Positions 48,852 through 61,300 of a stretch of 64,000 bases of DNA are shown here, in pieces. The stretch's first letter is position 1. Each line of letters starts with the position of its first letter. The stretch is from Branchiostoma floridae. Its lineage: Eukaryota; Chordata; Leptocardii; Amphioxiformes; Branchiostomatidae. The position numbers and the translations under genes were made by a program. The stretch lies in the NCBI RefSeq assembly GCF_000003815.2, contig NC_049992.1:9088759-9152758 (forward strand), read 5' to 3'. Below the pieces are notes generated by a model. That model saw nothing but the letters and a program-made list of their open reading frames with translations, did not search any database and had not been told where the DNA came from.

Positions 48852-49264
48852 AGTACGTGCAGAGGTTTGACGCTGTCAGTTTCCTCATACACGGGGCGGC
48901 TGACTTAACGAACCTACCCGATATAATAAGGAAAATACAAAGGTGCTAGGAACTACATTCTATGACTATATGCTATGCTAGTGTACATTATACTGGTTTT
49001 GTTGGGTTAGACTTCTTCTCTTTAGGCAGTGGAAGACGAATTTACCCACCTCTTTTATAATGTGTGGGTTCTTTGATTTTAATAGTAGGATTGATTTTTC
49101 ATTGTCAGGAATAGTGGGAAAGTAAACGTGTATTTTGGATACACTCATAAATAGTTGGTTTCTTATATCATCATAAAAAGAACAATAGTGATAAAATGAC
49201 TCTCGTCTTCCACAGCATTTGAGGGGCAATATTTACACATTCTCTCGGACACAGGTAGCTTCAT

Positions 49265-49430
49265 ATACCCTGGATATCAGAGTACAACTTAGCCGGCTAA
49301 GGGAATTACGCCTTCACGCAGCGGAGGCGTATCTCCCCGGGCCGGCTAATTCGATTTACGGGGCTATGTTGCTAGCGGCCCGGGAAAGAACCGTAGCCGT
49401 GAGCGCTGTTCTCTGGATACCAGGGTAGAT
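49265..49430. mobile_element. MITE-like element upstream of gene D
   Basis: TACCCTGGATATCAGAG at the left is matched by CTCTGGATACCAGGGTA at the right. GC-rich GCCGGCTAA words lie inside. Confidence 0.5.
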
Positions 49431-49686
49431 ATAATAGAACGATGCCACTCTTTTCTAGTGGCGCCCAGTCCTTGGCTGAATTCATGTTGTTTTTTTCCGG
49501 ACGCAGAATTTCTGTCATTCTGAATGATGAAACAAATCATGGCGGCAACTGTAGGATGACTGGTTTGCCAAAAGATCATAACCTAGAATTCAGTCTTTTG
49601 TTTTGGTTTGGTTTGGCTATACAGATTTTTTTTAACAGAATTTTTCGTCGCTGTCGCTCGCTACGTAGCTAGTGCAGGCCCTCTAC

Positions 49687-49812
49687 GGGACATATGTAGT
49701 TTTCTGCCGCTGGGGTAATCGTTCGCACCCGGTAGGTTTTCACGTGGTAGGAGTTCTTCCCAGTGCAGGTGCGTAAGATTACTCCGGCGGCAGAAAGATT
49801 CTTCTGTCCCGA
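49687..49812. repeat. Imperfect foldback repeat
   Basis: GGGACA, then TTTCTGCCGCTGGGGTAATC, is mirrored by GATTACTCCGGCGGCAGAAA and TGTCCC. It is probably a foldback transposon remnant between genes E and D. Confidence 0.5.
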
Positions 49813-52084
49813 AGGTAGCCTGACCAATCCACGGTAGACTGGATTCCAGGTTAAAAAGGCCAGAGAAAAAAGATGATCAGTTGCAGTTGATCATCAGTCG
49901 CCCCCCGGGGCGGTAAGCTATGTTTGATCGGCCTCTCTGAGCTTCTACCCCGCTTGGCTGATACCGCCCACACCGGTGATGTTTACCTGTCAGACTAGCA
50001 TCCCCGCAGCCCTTGGAAAACACTACTGGCCAAATTAAAGAATAACAAGATCCAAGAACTTAGATGTTAGAATCCACCAGAAATACCTTAGTTTGCCCAC
50101 AGTCAACGCTCGCAGCTGAACATCCCGAAGTGTACGTACATGTACTTACTGCTATGCGGAATAGGGGTTTCATACATTTGTATGTTCGCCCTTTGTAAAG
50201 AAAAAAAAAACACAGACTAATTTAAAGGCACATAAAACATATGCACACCCACACCTGTACGATGATATCAAAGAGACCTGGCTCTCATGGACATGCCCAG
50301 ATAATGATTGAGCGAATGTCAAAGCACCGTTTCTTAGATGGTAGAATTTCTTTCATCATGACTATCTATGCATGTAAGATATTACATGCTTACTGGATTT
50401 CTTTGCGAAAATTTCAGCAAAAAGATAAAGATTTTGACTTTTTTTGCCTACATCTGCTGTGTAACATGTTGTGTTTTAATCATACCGACAGGCAATCATG
50501 GTAGTGTTCAGCACAACGATTATTCTACCCGAGACCTCTACAGTACATGAAATGAAAATATGGTCGAGTTTTATTCATTGAAACGCAAAGAATTCGTAGA
50601 AAAACTATATGAAAGATGTAGATGACGGGATAAAAGGGCAATGAACTGTGACCATGTTACACAAGGGTTTCTAACATGAAAATAGTTATTGAAATTTGAA
50701 GCAAATGATTCCTCCTAGACTTGTAGATTACAACATGCAATATATTTATTTTTTATTGGATAATGGTATTCGAACGTTTTTGTGAACCGACCTTTATTTC
50801 TAACAGAGGAATATGATTTCACCTTAAAGCTGACTGTGGAGTATTGATGTGATTATTTGGAATATTGATTTTATTTTATTTTTTATTTCGGAGTGTCTGG
50901 CGACGTCTGTTTGTCCAGCAGAGATAGCAGACCTCACCCAGAAAGGTCGTGTATTTTGAAAATGCTATTATCAACTTCTCTATTGGATTTACAATTGACA
51001 ACTCTGACAACTTTGGCTTTGCAATGGGGATAAAGAATTGAGTGTGTTTTTTAAGCGATCGGCTTTGGTGACATTCATCTAAGACCAACTTGGGAGGGGG
51101 GTGGGGTGTCATGCTGGTGTCATTCTCATATCTATACACCTAGGTCAATACATTTATCACGCCATGCAAAAAAAGAAATTGTAACATTCCTAAATGACTT
51201 TTGACAAATATCATGTCACAAAGTAGCATAGAAATACCCAATCCGATGTATGTAATAGTTCCCTTTATTGCCCACCGCAGATTACACTCGATATAGTTTT
51301 GTAGTAACTGGATTTGGTGTAATATAACGTGTATATGTAGTATTAGATTGTAACTTCTGTTATCAATACATTGCCATACATCGTCACTGATACAATTGTT
51401 GCGCAATAAATCATCTATGTTTCTATGTATTAATCTCTTGGCTGTTAATTTCTAAAATGATGTGTTTTTGAAGTGATCGTTTTGGGTGGCAAATACAATG
51501 TATAGTATACTTACTGCCCGCTTTCAACTGTCAGTACCGTATCATAGCAACGGGTTAGTCTGAACATTCTACGAGACTACATATCTTTCTTACTGATAAA
51601 ATCTTAAAATCAAAGTTTAAGTAATATAAACTTAAAGGTTGGCCATGTTATTCTTCAATATCATTAAAAAAGAAGTCAATGTCAGCAATAGTAAATTCAG
51701 AATTTTACAGTAGGTCGCCTGAAAATCTCATTTGCAGTTCAATGCCTGATTCTATAAATGCGCACAATATTCAGGCATGGACTTGCATTAAAGAACTTGA
51801 CATGCATGATCGCAAAATCATAAAAAAATTAAAATCTACTATATTTCTAACCAACACAGATCATTTCTTCCACCACAATACGTAAGATACAGAGCATCGA
51901 GTTTTTGATAGACCAAGTGCAGTCTTCAGAATTCAAGTGGTCAATTGCCTAACATTATTCACGTGTCTTATATGTACACACTACTTCAGTAAGAGGGTTA
52001 GAACAAAGTTTTATCTCTATTTCTCTACTATGCACATTAACATTGTCAGATGAACTTGAAAGTTCATCTGTGTTGGTAGAAGTC

Positions 52085-52352
52085 ATTATTGAACAAGTTA
52101 AACTGTAATTTCCAACACAAAAATTAGACTCACCCATATTTTCGACTGAACAGCACCAGTCTTTGTCAAGGAATGAGACGGTGGGCGCCATGGACTTCCT
52201 GCAACGTATGACTGTTTACTGAGTCACGTGTTCTATCTGCATAACGTGACGTTATGACAGCAGTGGATTGTTCATTCCTTGACAAAGACTGGTGCTGTTC
52301 AGTCGAAAATTTGGGTGAGTCCATTTTTTGTGTTGAAAATTAGTTAGTTCAA
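52085..52352. mobile_element. Inverted-repeat element at 3' end of gene E
   Basis: This is the same element as at 31086-31375, with arms containing CTGAACAGCACCAGTCTTTG in both orientations. It begins just past the stop codon of gene E. It was present before the lectin module was copied. Confidence 0.65.
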
Positions 52353-52360
52353 TAACGTTG

Positions 52361-55300
52361 TCAGATTGGTTTCTCGCAAACATAGGGGAACCTAGAGCTG
52401 CATTTGTTGTCGTTCCACTGTCCTGTGTGCCTCGTTGGATCCCAACCTATATTTTTGCCGGTCTGTAAAGATGATAAAGTACGTATTTTACATCCGGATG
52501 ACTAGCTTTCCGTAATGGCATTCTCTTGAATTTCAACAATGAAATGAAATATTTGATTCGGGTTATATTCACATTTGTCGAATCAAGTACAGCAGATTTT
52601 AAGAGACTCGATGCTACAGACAGGTTTGTATATACTGCCACAACTCCCATACTGCAAAGATAGACAAATATATAAAAGACTGCTTTGTTATTAGAAAGAA
52701 TACCGAAACTCATGATTAGCCCTACTCGATTATAACACAATATCAAATACTTATATTACCCCTTATTGTTATGTTAATAAGGATGTTAAATCTTATTATA
52801 TACATCTAATTTGTACTTTGTGTAATAGTTGTTGGTATACATTGTACCATGTATAATTGTCGTGCAATAAAGTGAACGCAGTATTTAGGGTCCTACCTTT
52901 ACCCCCACGAAAAAAACGATAGCTCCTTTACTCAAACAACAGGGAGCTAATTCACTTAGTATCGTACTCGTGCAGAAAATGACCTTGTTTATCTTATTAC
53001 TTAGTTGTACAACTTTCATTGACGCACGTATTCTACATTTGACTAAAACAAAAAGGCACACACCTTGGTATACATGGAGCCACAATTCTCTCCCTGCCCA
53101 AGCGACCAAAGCATGCTGTTACTCGGCTCACCCTCAGCCCAGTTGGTGTAGACAACACGTGACCCATCCGTCCACTTCCACCATCCAGATTCTTTAGTCA
53201 GACCCAGCCAGTAGGACGGAACTAGCCTTCTATCACGTGCTGCAAAAAAACAGCAACACAAAAATTACAAATCTCCAGGCAGATATACCAGTGACATAAG
53301 AATTAAGATAGCATCAAAGCTGACTTAAGAGTATAGCTGGCCAAAGGGAGTCATCAGCCACTGAGTATCTTCCCCCAGTCGGCTTGAACAAAGGCTGTTT
53401 TTTTGTTTTTCTTCAAAATCATTCATTTTATTGTTGATGAATAACATAATTTTACAGAAAGAAAATCATGAAAAGCAAACATACATGAATAAAGACACAC
53501 ATGAGAAAAAACAAAACATCAAATTGTTGCCAATCATACACTTTGGCCGGCTTCACACCTCTGGCAGCTTTTGATACTATCTTATGCTACCGTAGGATCT
53601 TCTTGGAGATGAAAGAATTACAGCAGTTTGATATGTGACTAAAATACACTCAGGTAGTTTGCTACATGTACATGTACCTCCATGTTGACTCTTGATCATG
53701 GGGATGGGCGCTTTGAATTTGTATTAAGCCAGCATTATTTTCCTATACATGTCATACAATTTCCATTGTTTGATTACCTCCATGAAATGTCATGGAATGG
53801 AGGTTATCTTTTCTGTTATGTGTCTCTGTCTGTGTAGATGATTACTCAAGAACGGCTGGATGGATTGGTTTCATACTTGTTGTGTTGGTGGGGTGTGATG
53901 AAAGCTCGAATCGATGAGATTTTAGGCGCCGTATCTGTCGTTATAATCGATGTAATAATATCAGAAATCACCCCTATATCTGCGATATATTGGAACAGGC
54001 ATCGTGCTTTAAGCCTTTGTTAATGGGCTTAGCTCATCTCAGATAGTGAGGTGATTTCTACGACAGCTGTTTGGATCTGTGTACAAGATTACTCAAGAAT
54101 GGCTGGATGGATTGGTTTCATACTTGTTGTGTTGGTGAGGTATGATGAAAGCTCAAATCGTTGAGATTTTGGGGGCCGTATCTGTCGTTATAATTGATGT
54201 AATAATATCAGAAATCACCCCTATATCTGCGATATATTGGAACAGGCATCATGCTTTAAGCCTTTGTTAATGGGCTTAGCTCATCTCAGATAGTGAGGTG
54301 ATTTCTACGACAGCTGTTTGGATCTGTGTACAAGATTACTCAAGAATGGCTGGATGGATTGGTTTCATACTTGTTGTGTTGGTGGGGTATGATGAAAACT
54401 CAAATCGTTGAGATTTTGGGGGCCGTATCTGTCGTTATAATCGATGTAATAATATCAGAAATCACCCCTATATCTGCGATATATTGGAACAGGCATCATG
54501 CTTTAAGCCTTTGTTAATGGGCTTAGCTCATCTCAGATAGTGAGGTGATTTCTACGACAGCTGTTTGGATCTGTGTACAAGATTACTCAAGAATGGCTGG
54601 ATGGATTGGTTTCATACTTGTTGTGTTGGTGGGGTATGATGAAAGCTCAAATCGTTGAGATTTTTGGGGCTGTATCTGTCGTTATAATTGATGTAATAAT
54701 AACAGAAATCACCCCTATATCTGCGATATATTGGAACAGGCATCGTGCTTTAAGCCTTTGTTAATGGGCTTAGCTTCAAGCAGATAGTGAGGTGTATGAC
54801 AGCTGGTTGGGGAACCCCGAGCTTTTTGACCTGGTGTGTTATACTTCGTTTGCGCTGTTAGATTTTGTGCTCCGCGTGGCGTTATGACTCTATGCGTGGC
54901 TATAATATATATCTGGCATCAACTTGTCCCCGTATCCTACATGTAGGTATTGGTTGAAGGATATTTCAAGAACACCACGCTACCATATGGCGTCGAGCTA
55001 TTAAACTCACATTATACTTCAAGTGTCACATATTTATATTTCCTAATCAGATGGACATTGTTTTTGTCTTTGAATGAAAAACCAGTTCTCTCCCATAACA
55101 GTAATATCCATTACTCTCAAATACAACCGACCATCAACATACATAACATCCACAAAAAGCAATAAATATTTCATGGAGGTATGAGGTCCCCGAACTCTAG
55201 TTATATAATGTTATGTGTATGTTTCTACTGAAATGTTATTTTATATGTTGCCCCCCCCACCAGGATTCTTTAAAAACCGCCATGAGGTAATTCGATATTT

Positions 55301-58300
55301 CCTAGATAAACGAAAGAAATAAATAAAATTTACCAGCATTCATGACTCATGACTCATGTTTGAGTTCTTGCAAGAAATCCAAGGAAGGAGGTATATATGA
55401 GGACCCCATGTATAAGAAAAGACTTCCCACCTATTTAAAACGAGTCATTTTCTTTACAAGCAGGGTCACCACACGCACCCAGGATTTGATGTCTACGGAT
55501 GAACATTTCTTGCAGAGTCCTCACCATTCATGCACCATTCTGCAAAAATAACCATTTATTATTACTCACCATTCGAGATGAGACTCCCGATGAAGTTGTT
55601 CTCTCCATGGTTGTTGACAGAGGCAAGAATTGCGCCCTGTTGTTTACATCGTGAGCTCGCTGTAGACCAGCTGGCCTTGTCTGTCATCCGCTTGTAGCAG
55701 TGGTTGTTGTATTTGCGCCACCCACTCTGACATCGTGGGGCTGTAGCAGATCCAGTACATTTGTCAAATATAAAAACTAAGACTAGTGTTATTGCACATG
55801 GAGGGGTAACATATACTGGCGTGTCTGGACGAATTACATGGGTAACTTCACATGCAGTACATGGGTAGTGGAACAATCAGAGAAGACAAATACATGTATT
55901 ACATTTGTCAAAATACTGGGAAGTCTAGGAATAAGTACAATATGTTACTACATTAATATATGATTAAACATGGTGTAGTCTACCAATATGCAGGATTCAT
56001 TCCAAAATATCAATAGGAAATGTGTACATTCAGTCTACATTGGCTGTCAGTCTATTGTGATATATCCGTTCTTCGAAGTCCTTTTCAAACACATTAAAGA
56101 GGTTGGCTATATACATGTGTGGATCATTTATATGCCAGATCCAAGTTTTAAAGATTGTCCATTTTGCCACAGTAACAGTAAAGGTCCTAATTTTCTGGTC
56201 TTTGCAGGTTATTAAATGATCAATTTTCCAAGTAAAACAATTTGTTAATACTTAGCAAGGCCAGACATGTATATATAACTACACGCCTGTAAATAACACA
56301 TTACATATAGAAAATGTTTCCTTTCATGTGTCCACATGGGCAAAGTCACCTTGCTGACAGTTCTGTCCAGTCCACCCACGTGCGCAGAAACATTTGTATC
56401 CGCCATCTCTGTTCACACATCGTCCATGTCGACATGGTTTTCTGGCACATTCATCTATGCCTGTGTGATAACGTTAAAGGAATGAAAGTAAAGACATAAA
56501 TTAATTCACTTTCAGACCGAAGAAAGCAAAGTTTACCGGTACATGTTTTTAGAATACACAGGACTGTTCTTGACTTGTAATTGATAAAAAGGAAACAGAG
56601 AATTATGATTGTTCTTGTTCAATATAAAATTGCAACCGTCAAACAGAATGAGCACACCAGTAAGAACTCACCTTGCTGACAGTTCTGTCCAGTCCATCCA
56701 GGTGAGCAGAAACATTTGTATCCGCCATCTTTGTTCACACAGCGTCCATGTTGACATGGCTTCCTGGCACATTCATCTATGTCTATGATAACGGAAAGAG
56801 CTTTCAATTCGACCATACCACTCAAAAGCTTGTATGAGACAGATAATTTTTTGAAACAAAGAGAAATAACAAAGAAACTTGTTTTAAATTAACCGAAGCA
56901 TACCACCTTGCTGACAGTTCTTTCCAGTCCACCCACGTGCGCAGTAACATTTGTATCCGCCGTCTCTGTTTGCACATCGTCCATGTTGGCATGGTTGTTT
57001 GGCACACTCATCTATGTCTGTGTGAGGATGCCGCAAAGGAAATTGTAATGAGATGAATCGAAAGGAAGGAAAGAAAAGTATATTTCCTTAAAAAAAGACT
57101 GGGCATCTATTCACAACTTGTCATTCTGTGTCTTGTATTACTAATATAAACAGATTGTAGAACTCAAACCGCGCAAGGCCATACATGCATATACATATAC
57201 AAATGTAAATATAGATAAAGATACACGGCAATAAAAAGTACAATACGCACAGAAAATAATTCATGTGTACACAAGGTAAATTTACCTTGCTGACAGCTTT
57301 GTCCAGTCCATCCAGGTGAGCAGGTACATTTGTATCCACCATCTTTGTTCACACAACGACCATGTACGCATGGGTTTCTGGCACATTCATTTACATCTGT
57401 GAGATAAAAGGCAAAAAAATGTACACAATTGGACTGACATTCTACCCCATGATAACACAAAATGGGCTTGAAGAAGACGAAGAACTTCAGAACCCACATG
57501 TATAATAAAAAAGTGTTCTAGAAGGAAGCAAAACATAAACTTTTCCAAAGAAAAAGGCTGCTGTCTAACAGAATAACTACACCATATACCAGAATGACCT
57601 CACCTTGTTGACAGTTCTGTCCAGTCCATCCGGGTAAGCAGGTACAGGTGTATCCGCCATCTTTGTTCACACAGCGTCCATGTTGACAAGGTTGGCTGGA
57701 ACACTCATTTATGTCTGTATGACGATGGAAATATAATGTTACTCATACAGCACATACATTCATATACAACTGCACGCCTAAAACAGAATCCTTCTCCTAA
57801 AAAGGCACGATACATATAGAGAATTTCTACTTCAATATGTACACAAGGAAAAATTACCTTGCTGACAGTTCTGTCCGGTCCATCCAGGTGAGCAGGTACA
57901 GTTGTAGCCACCATCTTTGTTCTCACAACGACCCTGCACACATAAGCTCGAGTTTCTGGCACATTCATCTATATCTGTGTAATAAAGGACAACATAATGT
58001 ACTTAGTTTAATTGATATTCATCCCAATGATAACACTAAAGGCTTGAAGAAACCGGGCAACTTTTACAAAAGAATCCAAGAAAGAAACAAAAACATACAA
58101 TTTTTCAAAAGAAAAGGTTAACCTTCTAACAGTAACATAATAACTACACCATGTACCAAAAGGACCTTACCTTGTTGACAGTTCTCTCCAGTCCATCCGG
58201 GTGAGCAGGTACAGTTGTATCCGCCATCTTTGTTCTCACAGCGTCCATGTTGACATGGTTTGCTCGAACACTCATCTATGTCTGTGTGAGGACGGGGAAA

Positions 58301-61300
58301 GAATATTACTTATACAGCACATACATTCATGTACAAATACAAATACAAATACACATCTAAAGCAGAATCCGCCTTCCCCTAAAAAGGCACGATACATGTA
58401 GAAAACTTCAATATATACACAATGCAAATTCACCTTGCTGACAGTTCTGTCCGGTCCATCCAGGTGAGCAGGTACAGTTGTATCCGCCTTCCATGTTCAC
58501 ACAACGACCCCGCACACATGAGCTCGAGTTTCTGGCACATTCATCTATATCTGTGTGAAAAGGACAAAAATATACCCGATAGTTTAATTGATATTCAATC
58601 CGATGATAACACTAAAATGCTTGGAGAAACCTTATAACATAAATGGAAAACATCCAAAAAAGAAGAGGATTCATGCAATTTTCCAAAGAAAAGGCCAACC
58701 TTCTAACAGAACACCAGAATTCATTTTATTTGTTTGGCCAGGAGATACACACTCAGGGCATAGCCCTGTTTTTCGAAAGAAACTCACCTTGCTGGCAGTT
58801 CCTTCCAGTCCATCCGAATGAGCATGTACAGTTGTATCCGCCATCTTTGTTCACACAGCGTCCATGTTGACATGGTTTGCTGGAACACTCATCTATGTCT
58901 GTGTGATCAAGAACAAAAAAATGTACCAAATGGAATTCACATTGTACACTAAAATGCTTGGAGAAACCGAATAATCGTTTTAAAAAGAATCCAAGAAAAA
59001 AACATACAATTTTCCAAAGAGAAGGTCAACCTTCTAACAGAATAACTGCATCATGTACCAGAAGGACCTCACCTTGCTGACAGTTCTGTCCAGTCCATCC
59101 AGGTAAGCAGGTACAGTTGTAGCCGCCATCTTTGTTCTCACATCGTCCATTCAGGCATGGTTTTCTGGTACATTCATCTATATCTGTATGACAAAAATGT
59201 ACCTGTTAGTTTGATTGATATTCAACCCGATGATAACACTTTTAATAAATGCTTGAACAAACCGAATAACTTTTGTCAAAGGGATCCTAGAAAGAAACGA
59301 ATTCATACAAGTTTCCAAAGAAAAGGTAAACAAGTATTAGATCAATGTGGAGTACACCTGGCTGCAATCGGACAATTCATATAAACTTTGGAAGAAGGTT
59401 CTGTAGAGCACACAAGTACATAATGCTTATTCTAAGGAGAAGAACATTGAAATACTCTGTAGTAAAGGCCTTAAGAATTAAAAAAAGCAACGAGAACTCA
59501 CCTTGCTGACAGTTCTTTCCAGTCCAACCAGGTGAGCAGGTACAATTGTATCCGACATCTTCGTTCACACAGCGTCCATGTTGGCATGTTTTGTTGGTAC
59601 ACTCGTCTACATCTGTGTGGTGATGGGGAAAGAATATCATTTATACACTGTCAGTAAATCTTACAATGATCAAATTTCTACTTGTTGACTTCATGAAAAG
59701 AACTCACCCTGTTGACAGTTCTGTCCAGTCCATCCAGGTGAGCAGGTACATTTGTATCCTCCATCTTGGTTCACACAGTGTCCATGTTGACATGGCGTCT
59801 TGGAACACTCATCTAAGTCTGTGTGACGAGGGTGAAAGAATGTTAATTTTAGAGAGATCTACACTGTCAGAAAATCTAAAAATGATTAAATTTCGACTTG
59901 TTGACTTCATGACAAGAACTCACCTTGCTGACAGTTCTGTCCGGTCCATCCAGGTGAGCAGATACATTTGTATCCGCCATCTTTGTTCACACAGCGTCCA
60001 TGTTGACATGGTTTGTTAGAACACTCATCTATGTCTGTGTGATGATGGGAAAGGAATGTTACGTATACAGACGACCGAAGAATTATGTTGAACACCGACT
60101 TGGTGCACGTGAAGACATGACAGAGAAACAACCCACCCTGTTGACAGTTCTGTCCAGTCCACCCAGGAGAGCAGGTACACTTGTATCCGCCGTCTTTGTT
60201 CTCACAGCGCCCATGTTGACAAGGGTTAGGGCGTCCATCACACTCGTTGATATCTACGTAATTATAAAATGATGGGGAATTGACTACATGTAAATGAAAC
60301 ACATACCAAGTATTAAATCAATGTACAGAGCACCTGGCTTTAATCGGACAAGACATATTACATGCAAAATTTGGAAGAAGGTTTGGAAGAACACACATGG
60401 ACATAATGCTTATTCTATGGGGAAAAAAACATGAAATACTCTATAGGAAAGACCTCATGGATAAAAAAGCAATTAGAACTCACCCTTATCACCCTAAGTT
60501 CCTCAAACACATCCAAAATAGTACTCACTTCCAACGTTTCGGTGTCTATCAGACAGGGTAGAATGGCTACATCTACTTCTCCAGTGAGTACTATTTTGGT
60601 TGTGTTTGAAGAACTTAACTACATTAGTATTAGTTTCATCAACCTGATGAAACTATTTACGGACAAGAACTTACCCTGTTGACATTTTTTTCCAGTCCAT
60701 CCAGGTGAGCAGGTACAATTGTATCCGCCTTCTTTGTTCACACAACGTCCATGTTGACATGGCCCAGGGCTTCCATCACACTCGTTGATATCTACGTAAT
60801 GATAGAAGGGTGGGACACTAAGGTTACATGGAACTGCGGCACATAACAAATGTCATATTAGTCTGGCTTCAATTAGACAATGTATATTACAAGTATGATT
60901 GAAAGAAGGCTTTGAAGAGCACAAAAGAACATAATGCTTATTCTATAGAGATACTCTATAAGAAAGGCCTCAAAAATAAAAAAAATAAAAACAAGGAGAA
61001 GTCACCCTGTTGACAATTTTTTCCAGTCCATCCGGGCGAGCAGGTACATTTGTATCCGCCATCTCGGTTCATACAGCGTCCATGTTGACAAGGCTTAGGG
61101 CGTCCATCGGCATCGCACTCGTCGATATCTATATGTAATGATAGAATGATGGGGAACTGATTACATAACTGTAACACATACAGCACGTATCAAATCAATC
61201 AATATGCAGTACGTCCGACTTCAATCGGACAAGACGTATTACAATGAAGGAAAAGTTGGAAGAAGAATGATAGAAGAACACACAAAAACATAAAGCTTAA

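Larger units (their letters stand above)
48852..52084. other. Intergenic region between genes E and D
   Basis: Repeats occupy 49265-49812. The remainder has no recognised coding part. The promoter and 5' UTR exon of gene D must lie at or above 48381 but are not identifiable. A CAATAAA word at 51402 resembles the tails at 31826 and 52866. Confidence 0.45.
52361..55740 (-). other. C-type lectin domain of gene E
   Basis: Three exons (55570-55740, 53062-53239, 52361-52430) encode [48 protein letters not shown], the EPS position, GENCGSM and QWNDNKCSS then YVCEKPI and TGA. Exon borders and phases match gene F, including a donor placed as AAGGT/GTGTGC. A 1.4-kb transposon with internal tandem repeats has entered the first CTLD intron here but not in F. 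Confidence 0.83.

Noticed and set aside
51955-52191. Open frame MAPTVSFLDKDWCC and its copy at 31019-31210
   Set aside because: Both lie in arms of the inverted-repeat element past the stop codons of E and F.
53838-54764. Repeated ~62-codon open frames ([13 protein letters not shown])
   Set aside because: They are copies of one frame in a 247-bp tandem array. Repetition, not selection, explains them.
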